A stretch of 27,751 bases of DNA from JAJTYI01 sp964420145 (GCA_964420145.1 CAYQRB010000011.1:1-27751), one strand, 5' to 3'. Numbered from the stretch's first letter, positions 15,899-24,520 are shown. Notes: generated by a model from the sequence alone, not told the origin. Numbers and translations: made by a program.

Positions 15899-15928
15899 TT
15901 GCTTTGTAGTCGTCTTAATTGTTACAAT
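15899..15928 (+). promoter_or_regulatory. Predicted promoter for the SHOCT-domain miniprotein
   Basis: TTGCTT at 15899-15904 and TACAAT at 15923-15928 are spaced by 18 bases. The start site near 15935 is about 21 bases before the ATG at 15956 and rules out an earlier in-frame start at 15899. Confidence 0.45.
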
Positions 15929-15955
15929 TATCTTTCTATTTTTAAATATATTATT

Positions 15956-16210
15956 ATGCCAAGTAGAAGAATTATGAGAACTGCAGCTACGGCTAGTATG
16001 GTAAGTACTGCCAGAACAAACCGAGCTGTTCGTAAATCTGTCCAAGGTCAACCAGCTCCAGCCTCAAGTCCAGCACCAGTAGCCTCAGCTCCTGCACCAG
16101 CACAAAGTGAGTTAGCTACAAAACTAGAGGAGTTAAACGATCTTAAAAATAAAGGTATTTTGACTCAAGAGGAGTTTGATGCAAAGAAAAAACAACTACT
16201 AGGAATCTGA
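15956..16210 (+). CDS. Small SHOCT-domain protein
   Basis: An 84-residue protein. The Arg/Thr/Ala-rich N-terminus (MPSRRIMRTAATASM) and a Pro/Ala/Ser linker lead to a C-terminal SHOCT-type helical hairpin, with LEELNDLKNKGILTQEEF and then DAKKKQLLGI. SHOCT (short C-terminal) domains occur at the ends of many unrelated bacterial proteins and are thought to mediate oligomerisation or membrane association. The start at 15956 is chosen because the upstream in-frame start overlaps the predicted -35 box. It is the only plus-strand gene between 12886 and 24600. Its role is unknown. Confidence 0.75.
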   Translation: MPSRRIMRTAATASMVSTARTNRAVRKSVQGQPAPASSPAPVASAPAPAQSELATKLEELNDLKNKGILTQEEFDAKKKQLLGI

Positions 16211-16213
16211 CTT

Positions 16214-16687
16214 CTAGTTTTTGTTGTTCTTTATCCATTGTCTAACTATTTCGTAGCAGATTATACTGTGGCTGTTTGCTACATTTAGAGATTCCTTACT
16301 ACCAAACATTGGGATTTTCACTATAGTCTCACATTGCTTTAGTGTGTTTCCACTAATACCTGATATTTCATTTCCAAATATTATCGTTACTGGTTTTGTA
16401 AAATCATAATCAAGGTAGCTGACGGCATTATCAACTAACTCAACTGCTATAAGTGTTGAGTTTTGTTTACAGTATCTGAGTGCATCATCTTTGTCAGGAA
16501 TATGTTGCCATTTTACTGTTTCGATTGCACCAAGCGCGGTTTTGGGGATGCGGTTATGCGGCGGGTATGGAGTAATCCCTGTTAATATAAGTTCTTCGAT
16601 ACCCGCCGCATCACAAGTACGAAAGACCGACCCGACATTAAACGCAGAACGAATATCTTCTAGGATTACTTTAATAGGAAAATTCAT
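16214..16687 (-). CDS. SpoU-family (TrmH-like) RNA 2'-O-methyltransferase
   Basis: A single-domain SPOUT methyltransferase of 157 residues, without the extra substrate-binding domain of RlmB. Motif 1 is IRSAFNVGSVFRTCDAAG at about 12-29, with the catalytic Asn/Arg positions. Motif 2 is IIFGNEISGIS near 101-111. Motif 3 is IPMFGSKESLNVANSHSI near 124-141; the usual run of small residues after NVA is changed to NSHS. The target (tRNA or rRNA ribose) cannot be told. The start overlaps the uppP stop by four bases (ATGA), so translation is coupled. Confidence 0.88.
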   Translation of the reverse strand: MNFPIKVILEDIRSAFNVGSVFRTCDAAGIEELILTGITPYPPHNRIPKTALGAIETVKWQHIPDKDDALRYCKQNSTLIAVELVDNAVSYLDYDFTKPVTIIFGNEISGISGNTLKQCETIVKIPMFGSKESLNVANSHSIICYEIVRQWIKNNKN

Positions 16688-17493
16688 ATAAATATCAGTA
16701 ACAAAGAAAGGCAGATACGATATATTCCACTATATATCAGAATATTATGATCGATAAATTTGTTTAACAAAGTGATTGCAAAATACCCACTAATTGCAGA
16801 AGTTAAAAAACCGAGAGTAAGTAACAGTACACCTTCGTTTGTAGGATCTGTAGTATATTGGATTAGTTCGAGTACAAGACCACCTAATACAATAGGAATA
16901 CTTGCTAAAAAAAGAAATTCAATCATTTCCTTGCGTTTTATTCCAGAAAATAACCCAATTGTTAACATAGACCCAGATCTAGATACCCCGCGGATTAGGC
17001 TAATCCCCTGCCCTATCCCTATAAAGGAAGCAGTTTTAGGATTCATCTCTAGATTGTGATCTAATTTTCTACTATACAAATCACTTAAAATTAAACAAAT
17101 TCCGCCTATGAATAAGCTGTATTTAATAACACCTATACTATCAAAAGTAGTTTCAATATACTCTCTTGCCAATATATAAATTAATGCTGTAGGTATAGTT
17201 GTGATTACTATATTGAATATTAGTTTTTGATCCTTTTTAGAAATAGGAGAATTACTTTTTTCACTTTTATACAATTTCCCAACCAATCCCATTGCTAGAG
17301 TTTTGATTCTGTATCTATAGTAATACAATATTGCAGATAAAGTTCCTGCGTGTACTATAACATCAAATGTCAAAGATTGTTGTTTCCATCCAAGAACTTC
17401 TGGAAATATAACTAAATGTGCCGAGCTTGAGATTGGTAAGAATTCTGTAATACCTTGTACTAATCCTAAGCAAATAGCTTGAAATATATTCAT
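16684..17493 (-). CDS. uppP: Undecaprenyl-diphosphatase UppP (BacA)
   Basis: This integral membrane phosphatase recycles the undecaprenyl pyrophosphate carrier for cell-wall synthesis. The 269 residues match the family. Motif 1 is GITEFLPISSSAHLVI, with catalytic E17 and PISSSAH at 20-26. Motif 2 is LIRGVSRSGSMLTIGL, with Arg/Ser at about 168-174. About eight hydrophobic segments follow the expected topology. It begins three bases after the recG stop and overlaps the spoU-type gene by four bases. Its presence implies that the host makes, or at least cycles, a peptidoglycan or glycan carrier. Confidence 0.95.
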   Translation of the reverse strand: MNIFQAICLGLVQGITEFLPISSSAHLVIFPEVLGWKQQSLTFDVIVHAGTLSAILYYYRYRIKTLAMGLVGKLYKSEKSNSPISKKDQKLIFNIVITTIPTALIYILAREYIETTFDSIGVIKYSLFIGGICLILSDLYSRKLDHNLEMNPKTASFIGIGQGISLIRGVSRSGSMLTIGLFSGIKRKEMIEFLFLASIPIVLGGLVLELIQYTTDPTNEGVLLLTLGFLTSAISGYFAITLLNKFIDHNILIYSGIYRICLSLLLIFI

Positions 17494-17496
17494 TAT

Positions 17497-19452
17497 TTAG
17501 TTTATAAAAAGAGATTTGGCTACTTCACGAACTTGTTTTAGCTGTTCTAGGTTGCTGAAGCGAGCTATTTTCAGATCAGGTAATCCTGATTGTAGTGTTC
17601 CATACACTTCCCCGGGTCCTCTTCTATGTAAGTCGAATTCGGCAATTTTAATACCGTTATGCTCTTTGGCAAAATACTCTAGTCTATTTTTTACTTCAGA
17701 ACTCTCCTCATTATAATACAACAAACACCACGCTTGTTGATTGTTTCTCCCTACCCTACCCCTTAGTTGGTGTAGTTGGGCAAGACCAAACCTTTGTGCA
17801 GACTCTATTACCATAATATTTGCACCTGGGATATCAATCCCAACTTCAATAACAGTTGTTGCTACTAAAATTTTTATATTTCCCTTTGCAAACGAGTCTA
17901 TGGTTTTCTCTTTCAAGTCTGGTTTTACTTTTCCGTGAATTTGTGCGGTTTTATAGTCTATAAAATCTCTTTGTAGAACAGGGAAAAACTCCTCTAATGA
18001 TTTCCCACTGACTTGCTCTGATTCCTCAATCATAGGTAATACCCAGAAAGCTTGTCCTCCTTCATCTAGTAATTTCTTGATCCATTTTTGTGAATCTGCC
18101 CTTTTACTCTCGGGAACTAAATAAGTAGTAATATATTTTCTCTCCTTAGGAGGTATTATTTTGCTTACATCGTAATCACCAAACAGGGTTAAAGCTATGG
18201 ATCTAGGGATCGGAGTTGCTGTGAGTTGAAGAAAATGCGGAGTCAAGCCATTAAACTCTAGACTTAACAACTCCCGTCTCTGCTCTACTCCAAAGCGATG
18301 TTGTTCATCAATTACGATAAAGCCTAGGTTTTTGATAAGGCGAGATTTGTTAGCTAGGATTGCGTGGGTACCTATTAAAAGTTGGTAATTTCCTGATATT
18401 TTTTTAGCAGTTTGTGCTGTTACCAAGGCTGTTTTATACTTTTCGTTCAAGAGTTTTGTAATAGTTTCAAAGTGTTGTTTTGCTAATATCGTAGTAGGTG
18501 CTAGTATCACAACTTGTAACCCCTGCTCAAGAGCCGGTAAGACTGCGAGTAGAGAGGTTATTGTTTTCCCACTACCTACATCTCCTTGTAGTAGTCTTTT
18601 CATAGGGTGAGGTTTAGAGATGTCTTTATGTATTTCTTCTATAGCAGTCTTTTGGCTCGGAGTTAATTCAAAGGGAAGTTTTTTTGTAATTTTGAAGATA
18701 GATGAGGGATCTATCTTGATAGCAACAGCCCTTTTTTGTGTTTTTTCTAACTTTTGTAAAATAAGCTGTTTTTGTATATTTAAAAGTTCATCGAATCCAA
18801 GTCTTTCTCTTGCTTCCTCTATATCTTTGAGTTCTTTTGGAAAATGAATTTTTTCTAATGCATCATGGAGCTCTATTAGGCTATATTTTTTTCTAATTTC
18901 AGATGGTAATTGATCGTTCAAGTCTTCTATTAAATCTATATTTTCTATCAGATGATATATTCTGGCTCTAAGCCATTTTTGAAAAATCCCACTACTAAGG
19001 CTATAAACTGGAACAATCCTGCCCATATGTAGTTGGTTTTTTGACTCATCATTAATAATTTCAAAATCAGGAGAAACTAGCTGAGGTTTTATTTTTTTGG
19101 GACTTAATTTACCTGATAATATAAGATTTATCGGAGGCTTTAATGTTTTTATTAGAAAATATTGGTTAAACCAGACTACTTCTATATCTGTTTCTCCATC
19201 TGAAATTATTCCATTTTGTATAAATTTTCCATTTCGTAGGCGGATATTTTTGATGGAGGTTAAGGTCGCTGTAACAGTTTTTTTTTGTTCTCTACTTAAA
19301 GTCTGTAGACTCCCTATATTAGAGCTATCTTTATAATAATTAGGAAAATGATATAACAAATCTCCGATAGTCTCTATTGAGAGATTATTAAGTAGGTTGG
19401 TATATTTGTAGCCTACTCCGGGTAACTTTAGAATACTATCTATAAGTCGCAT
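17497..19452 (-). CDS. recG: ATP-dependent DNA helicase RecG
   Basis: RecG reverses stalled replication forks and branch-migrates Holliday junctions. The 651 residues are slightly shorter than the usual 680-690. An N-terminal wedge/OB-fold part (about 1-160; PGVGYKYTNLL, then the OB strands) is followed by the superfamily 2 helicase core. Walker A is GDVGSGKT at 290-297, the DEQH box is at 382-385, motif III is TATPIPRS, and motif VI is GRVGRNNQQAW. The C-terminal RecG signature LHRRGPGEVYGTLQSGLPDL is present. It lies between a 43-residue membrane protein gene (5 bases) and uppP (3 bases) in a compact operon. Confidence 0.97.
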   Translation of the reverse strand: MRLIDSILKLPGVGYKYTNLLNNLSIETIGDLLYHFPNYYKDSSNIGSLQTLSREQKKTVTATLTSIKNIRLRNGKFIQNGIISDGETDIEVVWFNQYFLIKTLKPPINLILSGKLSPKKIKPQLVSPDFEIINDESKNQLHMGRIVPVYSLSSGIFQKWLRARIYHLIENIDLIEDLNDQLPSEIRKKYSLIELHDALEKIHFPKELKDIEEARERLGFDELLNIQKQLILQKLEKTQKRAVAIKIDPSSIFKITKKLPFELTPSQKTAIEEIHKDISKPHPMKRLLQGDVGSGKTITSLLAVLPALEQGLQVVILAPTTILAKQHFETITKLLNEKYKTALVTAQTAKKISGNYQLLIGTHAILANKSRLIKNLGFIVIDEQHRFGVEQRRELLSLEFNGLTPHFLQLTATPIPRSIALTLFGDYDVSKIIPPKERKYITTYLVPESKRADSQKWIKKLLDEGGQAFWVLPMIEESEQVSGKSLEEFFPVLQRDFIDYKTAQIHGKVKPDLKEKTIDSFAKGNIKILVATTVIEVGIDIPGANIMVIESAQRFGLAQLHQLRGRVGRNNQQAWCLLYYNEESSEVKNRLEYFAKEHNGIKIAEFDLHRRGPGEVYGTLQSGLPDLKIARFSNLEQLKQVREVAKSLFIN

Positions 19453-19457
19453 TAAAT

Positions 19458-19589
19458 CTATAGACTAAGTAGTGCCGACAATACTGGCACTATGACTATT
19501 CCAAGTATTACCAGTATTACAAAAAACCATTTTAATAATATAAAATTTTTTTTATAAAAAGCACGAAGTATATTTTTTACTTTAGTCAT
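19458..19589 (-). CDS. Small single-pass membrane protein of unknown function
   Basis: A 43-residue frame starting MTKVKNILRAFYKKNF, followed by one hydrophobic helix (about 18-42, rich in Ile, Val and Leu) and a TAG stop. It fits exactly between the tyrS stop (13 bases) and the recG start (5 bases) on the same strand, and a basic N-terminus followed by a helix is a coherent membrane protein design. No motif allows naming. Filling the intergenic space this closely supports a real gene, but short size leaves doubt. Confidence 0.5.
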   Translation of the reverse strand: MTKVKNILRAFYKKNFILLKWFFVILVILGIVIVPVLSALLSL

Positions 19590-19601
19590 ATTATAAGTTT
19601 A

Positions 19602-20822
19602 TTAATCAATAAAGTTAATCCAGTTTTTCTTCCCTATTCGTAAAAAATCAAGAGAAGTAGTTTTGAAATTTTTACTTAAATCAGTTTCAATAGCTCCATT
19701 GATTTCAATAGCTCCTGCTCGTATAAGTCGTTTTGCTTCGGCATTACTGATATTACTTGTAGAGGTAACTATCTCTTTTAGTGTTAATTCTACTTTATCA
19801 AATTTTGCTCTTGAAAATGTTGGGGCACTTTGAGGTGCTTCGTTATTTTGGATAGTTTTCTCAAAAAACTCTAGGGCCTTTTTTGCTTCCTCTTCTCCGT
19901 CATGGATTAGGGTTATCTGGTAAGCAAGTTGTTTTTTGATACTCATTGGATCTACACCTTGCTCTAAATTTGTCTCTATTTGCTCTATATCTGCAATCAA
20001 CTCTTCTGTAGCAAGTCGATAATAGTGTCCTATTAGATGATCTGGGATACTCATCACTTTCCCAAACTTATCCATAGGACTATCATCTATAAAAATACAG
20101 TTACCAATACTTTTACTCATTTTGTTTTGACCATCACTTGATAGTAAGAAGTGAGTTGTAATAACAAATTTATCTATATTTTTATAGTTTTTAAGTAAAG
20201 TTCTACCCATTAGCATATTAAAAGTCTGGTCTCGTCCCCCAAATTCCCCATCTACTTCCATAAAAACAGAGTCATATCCTTGTATCAGTGGGTATAAAAA
20301 TTCATGCAGGAAAATTGGTTTATTCATATCAAGTCGTTTCTGGAACATATCCCTTTCGATCATTTGTTGTACTGTGGTGTTTGAGGCTAGTTTGATAACA
20401 TCAGATAGTGTTAGGTTGTTGTTCCATTTGGAGTTAAAAGCTATTTGTGCAGGATTTTCTCCTGAATCAAAGTTTATATATCTGGCGATTTGTGTTTTAA
20501 ATTTACTTGCATTTGAATTCACCTCTTCGGTAGATAGAATTCTCCGTACTTCACTTTTATCTGTTGGATCACCTAGTCTTGCGGTAAAATCTCCAACAAG
20601 AAAGATGATCTCATGACCGAGTTCTTGGAGTTGTTTCATTTTTAATATTGGGATTAGATGACCTATGTGTAACCGTGGGCCAGTCGCGTCTGCGCCTATA
20701 TAGAATTTTAAGCGTTTTCCCGATAAGAGTTTTTCTCTTAATTCTTTTTCTGTTGGATAAATTTGATCGATTTTGTGATCAAAGAACTTATCAACCAAAA
20801 CCGTATCTGTAATAATTTTCAT
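19602..20822 (-). CDS. tyrS: Tyrosyl-tRNA synthetase
   Basis: A class I aminoacyl-tRNA synthetase charging tRNA-Tyr. The 406 residues fit the family. The N-terminal Rossmann core has the HIGH motif at 52-55 (GPRLHIGHLIPIL), the tyrosine pocket around QGYDSVFMEVDGEFGGRDQ and the KMSKS loop at 234-238. A C-terminal S4-type RNA-binding domain covers about 345-404 (SNAEAKRLIRAGAIEINGA). The form with HIGH and an S4 tail resembles the TyrZ/TyrRS subgroup common in many bacteria. It has a clear promoter upstream and probably leads the operon running to the spoU-type gene. Confidence 0.96.
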   Translation of the reverse strand: MKIITDTVLVDKFFDHKIDQIYPTEKELREKLLSGKRLKFYIGADATGPRLHIGHLIPILKMKQLQELGHEIIFLVGDFTARLGDPTDKSEVRRILSTEEVNSNASKFKTQIARYINFDSGENPAQIAFNSKWNNNLTLSDVIKLASNTTVQQMIERDMFQKRLDMNKPIFLHEFLYPLIQGYDSVFMEVDGEFGGRDQTFNMLMGRTLLKNYKNIDKFVITTHFLLSSDGQNKMSKSIGNCIFIDDSPMDKFGKVMSIPDHLIGHYYRLATEELIADIEQIETNLEQGVDPMSIKKQLAYQITLIHDGEEEAKKALEFFEKTIQNNEAPQSAPTFSRAKFDKVELTLKEIVTSTSNISNAEAKRLIRAGAIEINGAIETDLSKNFKTTSLDFLRIGKKNWINFID

Positions 20823-20845
20823 ATAACAGGAATAATATCAATTCG

Positions 20846-20874
20846 ATTATAGGTGTAAAGAAACGAAAGTTCAA
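20846..20874 (-). promoter_or_regulatory. Predicted sigma70 promoter for tyrS and the downstream operon
   Basis: Minus-strand TTGAAC (20874-20869) and perfect TATAAT (20851-20846) are 17 bases apart. Transcription would start near 20839, about 17 bases before the tyrS ATG. No T-box-like leader fits in this space. Confidence 0.65.
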
Positions 20875-20922
20875 GGGAATGGGCTTTTAATTACCGTATG
20901 ATAATGACTTCCCTTATTTTAT

Positions 20923-21645
20923 TTATGTATTTTTAAGTATTAAGAAGAGTGTCCCATTATAATCTTCAGGGATAATATCTGCTTGTGGATCAGGAGAATA
21001 TATGGTATCACTAACCAATCTGCGTGGATGTTCGGGATTTTCTTGATAAATTGGCTGAGCAAAACCGGGCATAGGAGTTTCTGATAATTGTATTAACCAT
21101 TCTTCTGGAGATAGATTACCTTCGACTTCTCCTCCCACCGTTGCTCCTAGTAATTCCAGATTTTTATTTGGGATGTATACAATCCCCCCCCCATTTGGAT
21201 TTGCACTGTGTACGGTGTGTCTAATAAATCGCTGTTCCTCAGAAGACGGAGTTAGGGGTGCTAGATGAATAACCTCACAGACTCCTATCATATCAAATAT
21301 ATGATTGGATGGGGTTTTCATTGTCTTAGTAATAAATTCCGAAAGTGGTGAGTTTGTTCTTGCCTTTTCTATAAGTTCTCGCAATGTTTTAGAGGATATG
21401 TCATATACCACCTCTTCGGGATCAACTAGAGGAACAATATCTTTTTCTTTTGTTTCCCTATTAAATTGTTCTCTTGCAGGAATTCCACGCATCCTATCCG
21501 TTTGTTTCTCATTTCTAGTAATAGGATATCCTAAGGCAAATTCGTTAAGAACATGGTGATAGCGTTTTGCAAATTCTTCACCTGATAAAGTTTCGTCTTT
21601 TGGATCTGGCCGTCGTAATTTCCCTAAAAAAGGTAATTTATCCAT
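20923..21645 (-). CDS. Protein of unknown function (240 residues)
   Basis: I do not recognise this protein. It looks soluble, without signal peptide or membrane helix. The N-terminal half is charged and helical (SGEEFAKRYHHVLNEFALGY, DISSKTLRELIEKAR). The C-terminal half contains NPNGGGIVYIPNKNLELLGA and ends with a beta-like LFLILKNT. The GGG is encoded by nine consecutive G residues. It begins 9 bases after pepF and is presumably co-transcribed with it. The start ATG gives MDKLPFLGKLRR. Codon use resembles the neighbours, so there is no sign of recent transfer. Confidence 0.75.
   Translation of the reverse strand: MDKLPFLGKLRRPDPKDETLSGEEFAKRYHHVLNEFALGYPITRNEKQTDRMRGIPAREQFNRETKEKDIVPLVDPEEVVYDISSKTLRELIEKARTNSPLSEFITKTMKTPSNHIFDMIGVCEVIHLAPLTPSSEEQRFIRHTVHSANPNGGGIVYIPNKNLELLGATVGGEVEGNLSPEEWLIQLSETPMPGFAQPIYQENPEHPRRLVSDTIYSPDPQADIIPEDYNGTLFLILKNT
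21184..21192 (-). repeat. G9 homopolymer tract inside the unknown 240-residue gene
   Basis: Nine C on the plus strand (nine G in the coding strand) encode Gly-Gly-Gly. Loss of one base would bring a TAG stop about 16 codons on. It stands out in this AT-rich region. Confidence 0.85.
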
Positions 21646-21654
21646 AATAATCTA

Positions 21655-23475
21655 TTAATTATCTAGAAAAGAATACCCTAGTCTCTCAAATTCATCAACA
21701 AGTTCTGAAATAGGTTTGAGGCCTTCTTCCCAGAAAGCTGTCTTGTTGATTTCAACTCCAAGTATTTTTGTTAACTCTATAAGCTCTTTTGAACTACCCA
21801 TTCCTAAGACCTTTATATAATTCGAGACAAACTTCTCTCCATCATTTAGATAGGCACTATAGAGAGCATTACTTAGTGATTGTCCAAAAGCATAGGAGAA
21901 AACATAGAAATTATAATGATAGAAATGTGAAATAGGAATCCACCAGTATTGGTGTCCTTCTGTTAACTTAAGGGCAGATCCAAACATTGTTTGTACCCGT
22001 GTTTGAAATAGTTTGTTAAGCTCAGTAACGCTTAGTTCTCCTGTGTCTCTTCGCTTTTTATGAATATCAGATTCAAATAAATAAAAAGCGTTTTGGCGAA
22101 AAATTGTAGCAAAGATTTCTTGAAGTCTTCCACCCAAAAGATTTGTTTTTTGTTTTATATCTTTTGTCTGATCATAGATTTTTCTAAATACTAAATTTTC
22201 ACAAAAAATACTTGAGATTTCTGCTAGTGGTGTTACTGGATAGTAGTTTAGGAGACTTTGTTTACTACTTAAATATGCATGAATACCATGTCCTAATTCG
22301 TGAGCCAGTGTACGGACATCGTTTGCTTTCCCCATATAGTTGGTAAGAATATAGGGGTTTCGAGAAGGAACACAATACGCACAAAATGCACCCGACCTTT
22401 TCCCTTTGGATATTTCTGCGTCTATCCAATTATTATCAAAAAACTTTTCTGCAATATCTGCAAACAACGGTGAAAACTCTCTAAACGCTTCTAAAATCAG
22501 AGCCTTCGCTTGTTCGTAAGTAAAATGAGGTTCTCCTAAATTAGGATATATTTCTGAATAACGATCCCATTCGTAAAGTTTAGTATTAAGTATTTTGCTT
22601 TTGGTATTATAGTATTTGTGGCATATTTTATAGTTTTTCTCTATTGTGTTTGTCATTGCCGTTACTATTTGTTGTTCTATCTCATCTCCTAAAAAAGTTC
22701 TTTCTTGTGGGTAGTGATATTTTCTAATCTCATCGGAGACCTTCTTATCCAGTAGTAGTGTATTTATGATAAAAGAAAAAGTTCTGGAATTTTGTGTATA
22801 TACTTTGGTAATAGATTTAGACGCTTTTTCTCTAATAGAGCGATCTTTGTGAGAAGATAATATATTTGTAATTTCAGAATAATTATAATTATGTGTGGTT
22901 GTTCCGATTTTTAGAGGAAAAACTAAATCTGTACTTATTTGGTCATAAAGTCGTATAAAAGCAGAAGATCCTGTTTGTGTTTTTTTATTAATCAATACCT
23001 CGTGTTCTTCGGGAAGAGTGTGTTCTCTAAACCTTATAGTCCTTTTTAGGAATTGTTGATATTGGGCTAATTCTTTATTTGTTAAATACTTATCAAGCAT
23101 AGGTTCAGGTATTTCTAGAATTTCTAATTCCAAAAATATGAGCAGGTTACTAATTTCATTTGAGAATTCCTCACTATGTTGGTAAAAGTGATTGATTTTA
23201 TCTGAAGTGGTATCTTTTGCCTGTAGTAGGCCGGCAAATGTAGTGTAAACAGCAAGCCTGGTTAAAATAGATTCGTATTGTTTGATAGCTATAGCTAAAT
23301 CACTGGGTAGTATCTTTCCATTTTTAATTTTTCCTCGATACTGTTTCTCGAGTGTCTTTGCATCTGTGCGTATTTTTTGTTTATCTTTGTTAATATTAGG
23401 GTCTGCAATATCTTTATATAATTTACTTAAATCCCAGACAATGCTCTTGGCAAGATCTCTTTCTTTTCCCTTCAT
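21655..23475 (-). CDS. pepF: Oligoendopeptidase F (M3 family metallopeptidase)
   Basis: This cytoplasmic zinc peptidase degrades short peptides. The 606 residues match PepF. The N-terminal helical domain (about 1-190) is followed by the M3 catalytic domain. The zinc motif HELGH is at 392-396 in RTLAHELGHGIHAYLS, and the downstream Glu ligand lies in the PLAEISSIFCENLVF segment. A C-terminal signature including YWWIPISHFYHYNFYVFSY is conserved. It heads a two-gene unit with the 240-residue unknown protein. A TATAAT-like box lies just upstream, inside the end of the CAP-domain gene. A dedicated peptidase fits a host that takes up peptides or recycles its own proteins. Confidence 0.95.
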   Translation of the reverse strand: MKGKERDLAKSIVWDLSKLYKDIADPNINKDKQKIRTDAKTLEKQYRGKIKNGKILPSDLAIAIKQYESILTRLAVYTTFAGLLQAKDTTSDKINHFYQHSEEFSNEISNLLIFLELEILEIPEPMLDKYLTNKELAQYQQFLKRTIRFREHTLPEEHEVLINKKTQTGSSAFIRLYDQISTDLVFPLKIGTTTHNYNYSEITNILSSHKDRSIREKASKSITKVYTQNSRTFSFIINTLLLDKKVSDEIRKYHYPQERTFLGDEIEQQIVTAMTNTIEKNYKICHKYYNTKSKILNTKLYEWDRYSEIYPNLGEPHFTYEQAKALILEAFREFSPLFADIAEKFFDNNWIDAEISKGKRSGAFCAYCVPSRNPYILTNYMGKANDVRTLAHELGHGIHAYLSSKQSLLNYYPVTPLAEISSIFCENLVFRKIYDQTKDIKQKTNLLGGRLQEIFATIFRQNAFYLFESDIHKKRRDTGELSVTELNKLFQTRVQTMFGSALKLTEGHQYWWIPISHFYHYNFYVFSYAFGQSLSNALYSAYLNDGEKFVSNYIKVLGMGSSKELIELTKILGVEINKTAFWEEGLKPISELVDEFERLGYSFLDN

Positions 23476-23495
23476 AGATATTTTTATAAAAAAGA

Positions 23496-23501
23496 ATTAT
23501 A
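23496..23501 (-). promoter_or_regulatory. Possible -10 element for pepF
   Basis: Minus strand TATAAT (23501-23496) would place the start site about 14-16 bases before the pepF ATG. No matching -35 box is visible, so this may be fortuitous. Confidence 0.3.
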
Positions 23502-23506
23502 GCGCC

Positions 23507-24196
23507 CTACTCTTTGGCACGCGCAAAATGTATCACAGCAACACAAGTATCCGTGTATTGAGTGATTGTAACATCACAAATATAAGAGAAGCCCATATGT
23601 TTGTTTCTCTCGTCTAGTAGTGTACTGTTGTGACTAGGGCTGTTTTGCCAGCCTCTTATTAGACTAGAACTGGAATAATAGTTTATGGCTAAATTTTCTG
23701 CTGCATAATTAAAATCATATCCGGCTTCGTTGATAAAACTCCAAGGATTCCTATGCTCAAAATAGTTGTTATTAACCATATCTATTGCTTTGTTCAAGGA
23801 GCTATTTTCTAGTCTAGGATCAACTATAACCTCCGGTAAGTTTTGTGATTGCCGATAGGAGTTTATCAGGTTATATACTTCTTGTTTTGAGATAGAAACC
23901 GGGTTTGGTACTTTTTGTGTTTGAGGTTTTTCCTTTTGTTCGGTTGGTTTTACTTTTATATTGTTCTGGGGTGTTGGAGTGAGTGTTACAGAGTTAAAAG
24001 CTCCAAGTACGGAGTCTGTCGGCTCTATATGTCTAGTAGGAAAAGTACTATCGATTTGGGTTTGTATTGAGGCTGTCTCTATAGTGTTTTGCCTACCATA
24101 TAGATAATAAATAAAAAGAGAGGTAAACAGAAAACAAAAATAAAAACCCAAGGTAATAACCAATACTTTTTTTTGTTTGGGACTATTATTATACAT
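23507..24196 (-). CDS. Membrane-anchored CAP (SCP/PR1-like) domain protein
   Basis: A 229-residue protein with a short cytoplasmic start (MYNNSPKQKK), one membrane helix or uncleaved signal (about 11-33), and a Thr/Pro/Lys-rich spacer to about residue 98. The CAP domain fills the rest. It starts VYNLINSYRQSQNLPEV and has the conserved H-E-H-type cavity residues in NNNYFEHRNPW, AAENLAIN and WQNSPSHNSTLL. It ends with CVAVIHFARAKE. Bacterial CAP proteins are secreted and may act on the cell wall, lipids or ligands; the exact role is unknown. Cysteines CD...TC near the end could form a disulphide. Confidence 0.85.
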   Translation of the reverse strand: MYNNSPKQKKVLVITLGFYFCFLFTSLFIYYLYGRQNTIETASIQTQIDSTFPTRHIEPTDSVLGAFNSVTLTPTPQNNIKVKPTEQKEKPQTQKVPNPVSISKQEVYNLINSYRQSQNLPEVIVDPRLENSSLNKAIDMVNNNYFEHRNPWSFINEAGYDFNYAAENLAINYYSSSSLIRGWQNSPSHNSTLLDERNKHMGFSYICDVTITQYTDTCVAVIHFARAKE

Positions 24197-24255
24197 GGCT
24201 CACTTTAGCACTTTTTATTGAAAATTCTCAAGTTTAAGAAATTTCTACTATCTTA

Positions 24256-24480
24256 CTAAGATCGTTTAGAAATATTTCTAATTTTTTTATGTAAGTTTTT
24301 AACTTTGTCTGTAACTTTATTTTTGATCAATTCGGTTTTTTCAGGGAATATCAAAGATAATCCTAAAAATATAAAAAGCCCTGTCGGCATAATCGGAACG
24401 AGCAGTCCAATTATTCCGATAATACATAGCAAAATTCCACCAGTAATTTTTAATAAAGGAGAGGATTTAAGTCTTTGCAT
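24256..24480 (-). CDS. Small membrane protein, PGPGW/DUF454-like
   Basis: The frame is open to 24534, but a TATAAT box at 24520-24515 lies inside that extension, so the ATG at 24480 (MQRLKSSPLLKITGG) is the likelier start, giving 74 residues. A long hydrophobic hairpin (about 10-45) contains GIIGLLVPIMPTGLFIFLGL. The Gly/Pro pattern resembles putative PGPGW or DUF454 membrane proteins. The C-terminal tail is strongly basic (KNKVTDKVKNLHKKIRN). Function is unknown. The gene stands alone between the CAP protein and the tRNA. Confidence 0.65.
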   Translation of the reverse strand: MQRLKSSPLLKITGGILLCIIGIIGLLVPIMPTGLFIFLGLSLIFPEKTELIKNKVTDKVKNLHKKIRNISKRS

Positions 24481-24514
24481 ATTTGGTTTGTAAGTTTGAT
24501 AAGCGCCTTTTGAT

Positions 24515-24520
24515 ATTATA
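24515..24520 (-). promoter_or_regulatory. Predicted -10 element for the small PGPGW-like gene
   Basis: Minus strand TATAAT (24520-24515). Start site near 24508, about 28 bases before the chosen ATG at 24480. The -35 region is poor. It decides the start codon of this gene. Confidence 0.4.

Noticed and set aside
20870..20925. Inverted repeat AAGGGAA ... TTCCCTT between tyrS and the unknown gene as a terminator
   Set aside because: The loop is over 30 bases, and on the minus strand, where the upstream gene is read, the stem is not followed by a T-tract; one arm overlaps the tyrS -35 region.
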